A DNA stretch of 64,000 nt from Planctomycetota bacterium (lineage in GTDB: Bacteria > Planctomycetota > Phycisphaerae > Phycisphaerales > UBA1924): positions 43,811-107,810 of the forward strand of contig JANRJM010000016.1 in the NCBI GenBank assembly GCA_033763975.1, written 5' to 3'. Below the pieces are notes generated by a model. The model had not been told where the DNA came from, made no database searches, and saw only the letters and a list, made by a program, of their open reading frames with translations. Both the position numbers and the translations under genes were made by a program. Position 1 is the first letter of the stretch. Each line of letters opens with the position of its first letter. Below are positions 25,918-33,137 of this stretch, piece after piece.

Positions 25918-26943
25918 ATGACAACTCGTGTGCGCTGGCGCGGGATGGAACTTCCTACCCGGGTCGTGAGCGACCCTCGCTTCAAGAGCGAGACGTTCGG
26001 TCGGTTCGTGATCGAGCCGTTCGAGCGGGGCTTCGGCACCACCGTGGGCAACAGCCTGCGCCGCGTGCTGCTCAGCTCGCTCGAAGGGGCGGCGGTGACG
26101 TTCATCCGCATCAAGGGCGTCCAGCACGAGTTCTCGCCCCTCAAGGGCGTGATGGAAGACGTCACGGACATCGTCCTCAACGTCAAGAACCTCATCGTGA
26201 AGCTCGAGGGCGACGAGCCCAAGACCATGCGTCTGGCGGCCCGCGGGCCCGGCGAGGTGACGGCGGACATGATCCAGGCCGACACCGCCATCACGATCCT
26301 CAACAAGGACATGGTGATCGCCACGCTCACCGAGCCCATCGAGTTCGAGATGGACCTGACCGTGGCGAAGGGGCGCGGATACGTCCCGGCCAGCGAGCAG
26401 TACGCCGGCGCGGACGAGCAGGAGATCGGGGTCATCCACCTCGACTCGATCTACTCGCCCGTGCAGCGCGTCCGCTACAAGGTCGAGGAGACCCGCGTCG
26501 GCCAGCGCACGAACTACGACAAGTTGACCCTTGAAATCTGGACCAACGGGACGGTGGCGCCCGAGATGGCGCTGGTCGAGGCGGCCAAGATCTTCCGCAA
26601 GCACCTCAACCCCTTCGTTCAGTACTTCGACATCGGCGAGGAGCGCGTGAGCGAGGAGGCGGCCGCCGCGGCGTCGGTGGACGAGGAACTCATCCGCAAG
26701 CTCACGATGTCGATCAGCGAGCTCGACCTGTCGGTCCGGGCCAGCAACTGCCTGGAATCGGCGCGGATCGAGACCGTGGGGCAGCTCGTGACCCAGACGG
26801 ACGCCGACCTGCTGAAGCTGCGTTCGTTCGGGCGGACGAGCCTGCGTGAGGTGAAGCGCAAGCTGCAGGACATCGGGCTCGACCTGGGGGTGCAGTTGCC
26901 CGAGGGGTTCACGGTGACCCCGCCGCAGGTGCCGACCGCGTAA
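25918..26943 (+). CDS. rpoA: RNA polymerase alpha subunit
   Basis: 341 residues. The N-terminal assembly domain has PFERGFGTTVGNSLRRVLLSSLEGAAVTFIRIKGVQHEFS and GVMEDVTDIVLNVKNL. The C-terminal DNA/activator domain has TMSISELDLSVRASNCLESARIETVGQLV and LRSFGRTSLREVKRKLQDIGLDLG. The start is uncertain: ATG 25918 is used, but ATG 25945 (MELPTRVV) is equally plausible; neither has a strong ribosome-binding site. Confidence 0.96.
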   Translation: MTTRVRWRGMELPTRVVSDPRFKSETFGRFVIEPFERGFGTTVGNSLRRVLLSSLEGAAVTFIRIKGVQHEFSPLKGVMEDVTDIVLNVKNLIVKLEGDEPKTMRLAARGPGEVTADMIQADTAITILNKDMVIATLTEPIEFEMDLTVAKGRGYVPASEQYAGADEQEIGVIHLDSIYSPVQRVRYKVEETRVGQRTNYDKLTLEIWTNGTVAPEMALVEAAKIFRKHLNPFVQYFDIGEERVSEEAAAAASVDEELIRKLTMSISELDLSVRASNCLESARIETVGQLVTQTDADLLKLRSFGRTSLREVKRKLQDIGLDLGVQLPEGFTVTPPQVPTA

Positions 26944-27074
26944 GGAAATCCGACGGCGGGCGACGGCTCGCCTAGAATACAAGCTCCGCGCACGGGTGCA
27001 CAGCCCTCGCGGAGCATTTCAGGCAAGCACATCGGCGCCGGGCCCGTCGGGGCGGCGTCGTGGGAGTGTGGATC

Positions 27075-27758
27075 ATGCGTCACGGCAGGGCTGGGTACCG
27101 ACTCGGGCGGAAGACGGCGCATCGCACGGCGATGCTGCGGAACATCGCGGCCGGGCTGTTCGAGCACGGGCAGATCGTCACGACGATCCCCAAGGCCAAG
27201 GCCGTGCAGCCCTTCGTCGAGAAGATCATCACCGACGCCAAGGCGCGCCTCCGGGCGACCAACCCCGAGGACGCGAAGCGTCTGGACGTGGCGGCGCGTC
27301 GCCGGGTGGCGGCGAAGCTCGGCGGCAACCGCCTGGGCTTCGACTGGCTGTACCTGCCCAAGAACGCGTCGGAAGGCGAGAAGGAGCACGTCCAGAAGCT
27401 CCGCGACCAGGCGTCGCAGTTCTTCGACCTGCCCGAGAGCAGCCAGGTCGAGCGCAACCGCTACGGCGAACTGCGCCGCGCCCCCAAGCTCGTGAAGCAC
27501 GTGTTCGAGCGGATCGCCACTCGGTACGAGACCCGCAACGGCGGGTACACCCGCATCGTGAAGCTGGGGCGCCACCGCATCGGCGACGGTACCGAGCTGT
27601 GCGTCCTGCAGTTCGTCGGCTCCGAGGACGGGGCCGAGATCAGCGGCAATCCCTCGACCCGTCGGCGGCAGGCCGACCGGCGGACGGCCTACTACAAGAA
27701 GCTGCGGGACGCCAAGAAGGCGGCCGCGGGCACGGGTTCCCCGGGGGCGAACGCCTGA
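27075..27758 (+). CDS. rplQ: 50S ribosomal protein L17 with large insertion
   Basis: 227 residues; L17 is usually 115-130. It begins MRHGRAGYRLGRKTAHRTAMLRNIAAGLFEHGQIVTTIPKAKAVQPFVEKIIT, typical. Residues from about 62 to 135 (RLRATNPEDAKRLDVAARRR ... GELRRAPKLVKHVF) hold extra charged helical sequence not in normal L17. The family then resumes at RYETRNGGYTRIVKLGRHRIGDGTELCVLQFV, with a basic tail. ATG 27075 has GGGAG 8 bases upstream; the GTG at 27060 is less likely. Last gene of the cluster. Confidence 0.95.
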   Translation: MRHGRAGYRLGRKTAHRTAMLRNIAAGLFEHGQIVTTIPKAKAVQPFVEKIITDAKARLRATNPEDAKRLDVAARRRVAAKLGGNRLGFDWLYLPKNASEGEKEHVQKLRDQASQFFDLPESSQVERNRYGELRRAPKLVKHVFERIATRYETRNGGYTRIVKLGRHRIGDGTELCVLQFVGSEDGAEISGNPSTRRRQADRRTAYYKKLRDAKKAAAGTGSPGANA

Positions 27759-27797
27759 TCTGTGCGGCTCGCGGAAGGTCCGAGAAAGCTGGCGTCG

Positions 27798-27813
27798 ATC
27801 ACGGGACCGTGAT
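27798..27813. promoter_or_regulatory. 16-base inverted repeat, possible operator
   Basis: ATCACGG-GA-CCGTGAT, perfectly symmetric, about 105 bases upstream of the Cys-rich lipoprotein gene and 40 after rplQ. The 2-base centre argues for a protein-binding site rather than an RNA hairpin. Confidence 0.35.
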
Positions 27814-27917
27814 ACCCTGATGCGGGAAGAGTTGGCCGCCGATCCGGGTTGTCCGGTAGGAACGGGCGGCGGGCTTGAGAGCACACGGGGAAAGCACCCC
27901 TCCAAGGAGCAGTGACC

Positions 27918-28256
27918 ATGAAGCGTTTCGCGATGATCGTCGGTGTGGCGGCCCTGGCTGCCGTTGTCGGCTGCGCCTCGAACAAGTCCTCGACCGGCAG
28001 CGCCGGCGCGGTGGGCGAGAAGAAGTGCTGCAGCGAGAAAGCCTCCTGCACCACGACCGAGGGCAGCATGGGCACGGTCGGCACCGAGAAGAAGGGCTGC
28101 TGCGGCAGCAAGACCGAGGGCAGCATGGGCGCCGTCGGCACCGAGAAGAAGTCCTGCGGCGAGAAGACCTCCTGCGGCTCCAAGACCGAGGGCAGCATGG
28201 GCGTCGTCGGCGCCGAGAAGAAGTCGTGCAGCACCCCCTGCACCAAGCAGAACTGA
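27918..28256 (+). CDS. Cys-rich repeat lipoprotein
   Basis: 112 residues. The signal peptide ends in the lipobox AVVGC (Cys near residue 16), so it should be lipidated and membrane-anchored. The rest is built of repeats: TEGSMG-x-VG-x-EKK appears three times, with CCS, CCG or SCGEKTSCGSK segments between, giving about a dozen Cys. The matching DNA units start at 28056, 28113 and 28185. No family recognised; Cys/Lys-rich repeats could bind metal or form disulfides. ATG 27918 has AAGGAG 8 bases upstream. It is monocistronic, followed by a strong terminator. Confidence 0.88.
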   Translation: MKRFAMIVGVAALAAVVGCASNKSSTGSAGAVGEKKCCSEKASCTTTEGSMGTVGTEKKGCCGSKTEGSMGAVGTEKKSCGEKTSCGSKTEGSMGVVGAEKKSCSTPCTKQN

Positions 28257-28287
28257 GTTCCCCGTCCACGGGTGAACGATCGAACGG

Positions 28288-28313
28288 CCCGGCGGCCTCC
28301 CGCCGGGTTTTTT
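28288..28313 (+). terminator. Intrinsic terminator after the Cys-rich lipoprotein gene
   Basis: Perfect 8-bp stem CCCGGCGG / CCGCCGGG with a CCTC loop, followed by six T. A textbook intrinsic terminator. Confidence 0.92.
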
Positions 28314-28353
28314 CGTTTTGGAGACCGCGGCTCGCCGCGGATACGCTCCGGGC

Positions 28354-29388
28354 GTGATCGCCGAAATCGATGCTCTCGAACGTGAGGCCCTGGAGCAGCT
28401 CGCGCACGCGGACGACAGCGGGGCGCTCGACACCTGGCGCCACCGGTACCTCGGGGCGAGCGGCCTGGTGAAGGCCGCGCTCGGGCGCCTCAAGGACGTA
28501 CCCAAGGACCAGAAGCCGGCGGTGGGGCAGCGTCTCAATGCGCTGCGTGCCGCGCTCGAGGGCGCGTACGCCCAGCGGCGTGCGCTGATCCCCGAGCGCG
28601 ACGACTCGGAGAAGCCGGACATCACCGAGCCGGGGATCGTCGAGACGCACGAGCTGGGGCGGCGTCACGTGATCTCGCGCGTGCGCGAGGAGCTGGTCGA
28701 GGTGTTCGGGCGAATGGGGTTCGAGGTCGCCGAAGGGCCCGAGCTCGAGGACGACGAGCACAACTTCGTCAAGCTGAACATCCCGCCCGGGCACCCGGCG
28801 CGCGACCCGGCCGACAACTTCTACGTCGACGATCCGCGGACCAACCCGTGCCCGCGGATGCTGCGCTCGCAGACCAGCACGGTGCAGGTGCGCGTGATGG
28901 AAGCGGCGGTGGCGGCGGGTGGCGGCACGCTGCGGGCGCCCATCCGGATCATCTCGCCGGGGCGCGTGTACCGCCCGGACACGGTCGACGCGACGCACTC
29001 GTTCATGTTCCACCAGATCGAGGGGCTCGCGGTCGATCGCGGGCTGAGCATGGCGGACCTGACGACGACACTGTTCCAGTTCTGCCGCGCGTATTTCGGC
29101 GAGGGGGCGCAGATCCGCTTCACGCCGACGTTCTACCCGTTCACCGAGCCTTCGGCGCAGTTCGAGATCTTCGTGAGTCTGACGCCCGGCGCGCCGCCCC
29201 GGTGGATCGAGCTGGGCGGGTGCGGGATGGTCGATCCGAATGTGTTTGAATCGTGCGGCGTGGATTCCGAAGAATGGACCGGGTTCGCGTTCGGCTTCGG
29301 GGTCGAGCGTCTGGCGATGAGCAAGTACAAGATCCCCGACATCCGGCTGCTGTTCGAGAACGACCTGCGATTCCTGCGGCAGGTGTGA
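28354..29388 (+). CDS. pheS: Phenylalanyl-tRNA synthetase alpha subunit
   Basis: 344 residues. An N-terminal coiled coil (IDALEREALEQLAHADDSGALDTWRHRYLGASGLVKAALGRL) precedes the class II core: motif 2 near FMFHQIEGLAVDRGLSM and motif 3 GFAFGFGVERLAMSKYKIPDIRLLFENDLRFLRQV. TSTVQVRVMEA and PGRVYRPDTVDATHS are also typical. Start GTG 28354 (VIAEIDAL) is preferred because the upstream in-frame TTG at 28318 lies in the T-run of the previous terminator. pheT is not adjacent, which is unusual since pheST normally form an operon. Confidence 0.95.
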   Translation: MIAEIDALEREALEQLAHADDSGALDTWRHRYLGASGLVKAALGRLKDVPKDQKPAVGQRLNALRAALEGAYAQRRALIPERDDSEKPDITEPGIVETHELGRRHVISRVREELVEVFGRMGFEVAEGPELEDDEHNFVKLNIPPGHPARDPADNFYVDDPRTNPCPRMLRSQTSTVQVRVMEAAVAAGGGTLRAPIRIISPGRVYRPDTVDATHSFMFHQIEGLAVDRGLSMADLTTTLFQFCRAYFGEGAQIRFTPTFYPFTEPSAQFEIFVSLTPGAPPRWIELGGCGMVDPNVFESCGVDSEEWTGFAFGFGVERLAMSKYKIPDIRLLFENDLRFLRQV

Positions 29389-29407
29389 GGCGGGCGCGGG
29401 TCGGGGC

Positions 29408-29433
29408 GTAGGCCAAGGCAACGTCGGGCCTAC
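29408..29433 (+). other. Hairpin after pheS
   Basis: GTAGGCC / GGCCTAC stem with a 12-base loop, no T-run. It could be a weak terminator or nothing. Confidence 0.3.
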
Positions 29434-29455
29434 GGGCCCGAGTAGTGGGGGTGCC

Positions 29456-30043
29456 ATGAGCGAACAAATGTCGACGCCACCGTTCGAACCTGGGCTGATC
29501 GATGAGATGCGTCCGATCCCGTCGTGGCCGAAGGTGATCGGGATCATCTCGATCTGCTGGGGCGCACTCGGGCTGGTGTGCACCGGGTGCGGCGGGCTGT
29601 GGTACGCGCTGGGGCCGCAGTGGCTGGCGCAGCAGCCGGGGATGGGCGAACTGCCGCCCTCGATGAAGCCGACGGGCGCGATGTGGCTCGTACTGGCGGC
29701 GGGGCTGGGGCTGGCCGGGCTGCTAATCGGTGCGGGTGTCACGTGCACGATGCGTCGGCCGGTCGCGAGGCCGCTGCACCTGGTCTACGCGGTGCTGGCG
29801 CTGCTGGTGGGCGTCGTGAGCACATACGTGCAGTGGCAGACGATGGTGGCGATGAACCAATGGGTGGCGGAGAACCCAGACAGCCAGTTCGCGAAGCAGC
29901 ACAACGCGGCGGGCCAGATGGCCGGGCTGGTGGCGGGGCTGGTGATCGGGAACGCGTGGCCACTATTCGCGCTGGTGTGGTTCGGCGCGGTCAAGCGGAC
30001 GCGCGAGTCGTTCGGCCCGCCGCCGGAGCCGACGCTCGTCTAA
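29456..30043 (+). CDS. Small four-helix membrane protein, function unknown
   Basis: 195 residues with four hydrophobic segments: VIGIISICWGALGLVCTGCGG, AMWLVLAAGLGLAGLLIGAGV, LVYAVLALLVGVVSTYV and MAGLVAGLVIGNAWPLFALVWF. The loop between segments 1 and 2 holds a Pro/Met-rich stretch; the C-terminus is a short basic-Pro tail. No known family recognised. ATG 29456 is preceded by GTGGGGGTGCC. Monocistronic between pheS and tRNA-Gly. Confidence 0.75.
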   Translation: MSEQMSTPPFEPGLIDEMRPIPSWPKVIGIISICWGALGLVCTGCGGLWYALGPQWLAQQPGMGELPPSMKPTGAMWLVLAAGLGLAGLLIGAGVTCTMRRPVARPLHLVYAVLALLVGVVSTYVQWQTMVAMNQWVAENPDSQFAKQHNAAGQMAGLVAGLVIGNAWPLFALVWFGAVKRTRESFGPPPEPTLV

Positions 30044-30064
30044 GGGCGAGGGGCGGCGGCACGC

Positions 30065-30149
30065 ACGCCGAGCGGGCGGGGGGCCGGCACGCGACCCGCG
30101 CGGCAACACGCCGAGCGGCCGGGGGGGCCGGCACGCGACCCGCGCGGCA
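30065..30149. repeat. Direct repeat of about 42 bases, two copies
   Basis: Two nearly identical units (30065-30105 and 30108-30149), each starting ACGCCGAGCGG and ending CCCGCGCGGCA, with a 43-base period, just upstream of tRNA-Gly. Differences are one substitution and one extra G in the G-run. Confidence 0.88.
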
Positions 30150-30203
30150 CGACGCCGGTGGGCGCGAACGTGGCGGGGCGCAGGTGCGTATACTCGGGCC
30201 GCC

Positions 30204-30274
30204 GCGGGCGTAGTTCAGCGGTAGAACGTCAGCTTCCCAAGCTGAATGTCAGGGGTTCGATCCCCCTCGCCCGC
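30204..30274 (+). tRNA. tRNA-Gly (anticodon CCC)
   Basis: Full cloverleaf: acceptor GCGGGCG / CGCCCGC, D-arm GTTC-AGCGGTA-GAAC, anticodon arm TCAGC-TTCCCAA-GCTGA giving anticodon CCC, T-arm AGGGG-TTCGATC-CCCCT. CCA is not encoded. It reads GGG codons. It stands directly before the lower-GC synthetase gene, as island-bearing tRNAs often do. Confidence 0.96.
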
Positions 30275-30289
30275 TTTTCGGTTCGGACG

Positions 30290-30327
30290 GCCGCCGCCGG
30301 TGTCACATGGTGACGTCGGCGGCTTTT
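30290..30327 (+). terminator. Terminator downstream of tRNA-Gly
   Basis: Outer stem GCCGCCG (30290-30296) with CGGCGGC (30317-30323), inner stem GTCAC / GTGAC around ATG, then TTTT. It probably ends the tRNA transcript. Confidence 0.7.
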
Positions 30328-30448
30328 CGTTGATCCGCGTTCAGCTTGGCCACCGCAGAATCCGCGAGTTCTTCCGACGCTGGCGGGAGCGGCCTGCTCG
30401 GGGCCAACCGTTGGACGATGACAGGAAATGAACTGGTGGACGCTCGCG

Positions 30449-30478
30449 TGTGCAAGCGTGTGCAAGTGGTTGTGCAAG
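30449..30478 (+). promoter_or_regulatory. Three TGTGCAAG direct repeats
   Basis: Exact copies at 30449, 30459 and 30471, spaced 10 and 12 bases, about one helical turn apart, in the leader of the RelA/SpoT-like gene. The phasing suggests a cooperative protein-binding site. Confidence 0.4.
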
Positions 30479-30519
30479 GTGAGGCGGCGGCCGTGCATCC
30501 CCATCCCATACCATGGATC

Positions 30520-31794
30520 ATGATCCCATCAAAAAGTGCGATCGATCGTGCTGGTCGGGCCTTGGCAAAGGGATCGTTCGCGAGCGATGAGGATCGCGCA
30601 CAGCACGAGGCGGTGCTCGACGCGTACAGACAAGCCCACCTCGAGCCGCTCACGAGCACCACTCTTCAACTCCAATCATGGATGAACGGATTTGGCGGAC
30701 AGTACTACATTGCGCAGCGTCTGAAACGCAAGCCCCAGATCATTCGCAAGCTGCAGCGATTACCCGGTCGCCTTGTTCAGTTGCAGGATGTCGCTGGTGC
30801 CCGCATCGTGGTAAAGACCAACAAAGACGTTGATCGGCTTGCGAGTCATCTGAGGCAGAGTGTTGCACAGCAAACTCGTCTGACCATCGACGCCATCAAC
30901 GACTATCGCACCAGTGGTCGGGAAGACAGTGGCTATCGTGCGCTTCACATTGTGTTTCTGGCTGACCAGAGAAGTGTCGAGCTTCAGCTTCGCAGCGAGG
31001 CACAGCACTACTGGGCAGAGCAGATTGAGCGAACGTCGGTGATCTACGGACACCACCTCAAGGAGCTTGAAGGTGACCGGTCTGTGCTCGACTATTTTCA
31101 AGTGTTGTCAGACGTGTTTCATGATCTCGAATCCGGTAGAGAGCCGTCCATAACACGGAAGATCGAGCTCGATGACGCCCGCTCCGCTGCGGAAGCGGTC
31201 ATTCGCAGATCTGATCGGAGGCAAGTCTTTGACAGCGCTGTGAGTGAGGGCGTCGTGAAGGCCATGATCGGTCGCCTGGAGCATCGCCCGGGAGCGATCA
31301 ACAACTGGATCATGGTGTTCGACTGGAACACTGGCTCCTTCATCTACTTCGAGCCGGTCGACCGCGATCCAGTTGCTGCGATGGCCGCTTACGTCGCAAA
31401 GGAATCGCAGTTCTTGGCTTCTGACGGCTACGAGGTGGTCATGGTTGGATCGTCTGACCCGAGCATGATTCGACACACGCACAGTCACTACTTTGGCATC
31501 GAGAACTACGAGAATGTGCTGGAGTCTCTCAAGGACTCTATCGAGGGGATCTCCAAACGACTGCCGATCGGGATTGATGCACTGAAGGTACTTCAAGTGC
31601 TGGTTCGGCGAAAGCACTGGAGCAGGGCCAAGATGGTTTCCCGCAGCACACTGAAGAACCACTTCTGCAAGTCGGTGCAGGACTTTGACAGTGCGGTCGC
31701 CTGGCTCTCGCAGGCGAAGCTCGTCGAAACCAACGGAAAGAACGGCCTATTCCTGAACATCCAACAGAAGTCCGTAATTGAGGCATATCTGTAG
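30520..31794 (+). CDS. RelA/SpoT-type nucleotide pyrophosphokinase with C-terminal extension
   Basis: 424 residues from ATG 30520. The RelA_SpoT synthetase fold covers about residues 55-180: QRLKRKPQIIRKLQRL, LQDVAGARIVV (Asp90 position), EDSGYRALHIVFL, and VELQLRSEAQHYWAEQIE (Glu154). These match the substrate and Mg-binding positions of (p)ppGpp synthetases. There is no HD hydrolase. The C-terminal 230 residues are unfamiliar; the last 90 (IDALKVLQVLVRRKHWSRAKMVSRSTL ... AVAWLSQAKLVETNGKNGLF) resemble a winged helix. Base use is visibly less GC-rich than all neighbours, implying transfer. Alternative starts at 30418 and 30346 exist but add sequence without coding character. It could be a stand-alone stress synthetase or a toxic one used in phage defence. 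Confidence 0.88.
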   Translation: MIPSKSAIDRAGRALAKGSFASDEDRAQHEAVLDAYRQAHLEPLTSTTLQLQSWMNGFGGQYYIAQRLKRKPQIIRKLQRLPGRLVQLQDVAGARIVVKTNKDVDRLASHLRQSVAQQTRLTIDAINDYRTSGREDSGYRALHIVFLADQRSVELQLRSEAQHYWAEQIERTSVIYGHHLKELEGDRSVLDYFQVLSDVFHDLESGREPSITRKIELDDARSAAEAVIRRSDRRQVFDSAVSEGVVKAMIGRLEHRPGAINNWIMVFDWNTGSFIYFEPVDRDPVAAMAAYVAKESQFLASDGYEVVMVGSSDPSMIRHTHSHYFGIENYENVLESLKDSIEGISKRLPIGIDALKVLQVLVRRKHWSRAKMVSRSTLKNHFCKSVQDFDSAVAWLSQAKLVETNGKNGLFLNIQQKSVIEAYL

Positions 31795-32138
31795 ACGCGC
31801 GGGCATCGAGCGGCCAGCTTGATCAGAAAGGGCCATGCCGGGAGGCGCATTGTGCGCGCCGCCACCGCCACCGCCGGCCCTCCGACCGTCTCGAGCGGCA
31901 GGTCCGGCAGGCTCGCGACCGCCCCGGCCACGTCGCGGAGTTTCGGGTCGGTGTACACGTTGGCCGTCAGGCTGGGGTCGTTCGGGCTGCGTCCGCGCGC
32001 TTCCTGAAATGACGGGTGCGCGCCGCGCTCGGCGTGGTTGCCGAGGCGGCGCGCACCCTCCCCCGCGAGACCCGGTACTACGGTCGTGCCCACTCGACGC
32101 GCGGCGCTGCGCGGCTCATGGGCGTTCGTGCGGCGTGC
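31795..32138. other. Non-coding stretch with integrase remnant
   Basis: 344 bases between the synthetase gene and the convergent PEP-CTERM gene. Apart from the recombinase fragment listed separately, I see no gene. No repeat of the tRNA-Gly 3' end was found here. Confidence 0.5.
31880..32010 (-). pseudogene. Remnant of a tyrosine recombinase C-terminus
   Basis: On the minus strand the reading is SPNDPSLTANVYTDPKLRDVAGAVASLPDLPL. This closely resembles the end of planctomycete phage-type integrases (HSDPxLTxNVYTDPxLLDVAGAxxxLPxLPL), with the catalytic Tyr in VYTD retained. The His that should precede DPSLT is replaced and nothing recognisable lies upstream, so only the tail survives. It sits next to the lower-GC synthetase gene and supports a decayed island. 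The family assignment is by recollection of the motif. Confidence 0.55.
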
Positions 32139-32807
32139 TCAGCGGCGGCGGCGGAACAGCGCGGCGGAGAGCAGCAGGAGCGACGCCGTCGCGGGGCTCG
32201 GCACGACTTCCTGCCCGAAGCGCTCGATGAACTTGAACGGGCGGCCGCTGATGCCCCGGGGATCGTAAATCTCGATGCGGCTGAGGGCTTGCGTGCTGGA
32301 CACCCACCCAGAGGTGTTGATCCGAGCCAGTGTCCCGGGCGCGATCTCTCTCCCATCGGCGTGGAACAGCGTGAACGACGCCGCCAGCGAAGTGTCGGCG
32401 GCGTAGAAGCGCACCTCGAGATTCGCCTCGTTGTCCTGGACGGTGTCGAACACGAAGGCTTCCACGGGGGTGGTGAAGGTGATCACCGCGCCGAACCGAT
32501 CCTCCGGCGCCCTCTGCCCTTGTCCCGAGCCGTAGTTCATGTCGATCTGACCGGGGGTCAGGTCCGTGCGGAGGTAGATGACGCCCCCAGATTGAGTGGA
32601 CGGGCGCGGGTCGATGGCATCGATGCGCATGTTGGGTCCGGTGACCCACACATCGAAGCCGTTGTTCTGCTGGGTGAAGTTGGCGTCCGTGATCGGGTAG
32701 ATCGTGCCGGATGCGGGGAACTGGGCGATGCTGGAGATCACGTTCGCGTGTGCGGCGGTTGCGAACGCGAGCGCGGTGATAGCGGCCGGGGCGTATCTGC
32801 TGAACAT
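32139..32807 (-). CDS. PEP-CTERM-like secreted protein
   Basis: 222 residues. Signal peptide FSRYAPAAITALAFATAAHA, then a beta-rich body (VISSIAQFPASGTIYPITDANFT ... AVITFTTPVEAFVFDTVQDNEANLEVRFYAAD ... SRIEIYDPRG), and a C-terminal sorting segment VVPSPATASLLLLSAALFRRRR. The layout is Pro, then hydrophobic helix, then Arg cluster, as in PEP-CTERM proteins processed by exosortase-type enzymes. The body resembles the lectin-like folds of such proteins. Start ATG 32807 with GGGAG upstream on the minus strand; longer in-frame extensions read as shadow. Confidence 0.87.
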   Translation of the reverse strand: MFSRYAPAAITALAFATAAHANVISSIAQFPASGTIYPITDANFTQQNNGFDVWVTGPNMRIDAIDPRPSTQSGGVIYLRTDLTPGQIDMNYGSGQGQRAPEDRFGAVITFTTPVEAFVFDTVQDNEANLEVRFYAADTSLAASFTLFHADGREIAPGTLARINTSGWVSSTQALSRIEIYDPRGISGRPFKFIERFGQEVVPSPATASLLLLSAALFRRRR

Positions 32808-33137
32808 GGCGTCTGTCTCCCTATCTCGCTTCGGTGACCGAGTCGCCGAAGTGGTGTCCGTGGGCGTGCCCGCCGCAGGAGCACGCACGTGCTCTGGTCG
32901 ATGCGGCCGCGACGCATCCACGGATGTCTCTCTGCGGTACATTGGCGCGTGGGGCGGCGGATCTGTCGCGCCGTGCCGAGGACTTTTTCGCAAGCACAGA
33001 GGATTGCTCGAATCGACAGGAGAATGTTCGGTGCCTGCGGCCGCCGGCGTCGCGCAATGTGCGGACGCTGCTAACGCCTCGGCATCCACGAGGCGCTGAC
33101 GGCGGCGCTCGGGCAGAAGTTTGAGGAAAGCGACCTC
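32808..33137. other. Divergent spacer between PEP-CTERM gene and TPR gene
   Basis: 330 bases. It holds a hairpin in the PEP-CTERM leader (separate entry). The last 62 bases before the TPR gene are open in its frame and read GIHEALTAALGQKFEESDL, which continues the kinase-like sequence upstream of the present start, with a TAA before it. Confidence 0.5.
32829..32851 (-). promoter_or_regulatory. Hairpin in the leader of the PEP-CTERM gene
   Basis: CTTCGGTGAC-CGA-GTCGCCGAAG on the plus strand: a 10-bp stem with one wobble, 22 bases before the start codon. Possible RNA structure or operator. Confidence 0.35.

Noticed and set aside
30204..32138. Duplicated tRNA-Gly 3' end marking an island border
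   Set aside because: I looked for the T-arm/acceptor sequence again up to the PEP-CTERM gene and did not find it.
32834..33124. Plus-strand ORF of 96 codons in the divergent spacer
   Set aside because: No ribosome-binding site, no family pattern, and it overlaps the leader of the PEP-CTERM gene.
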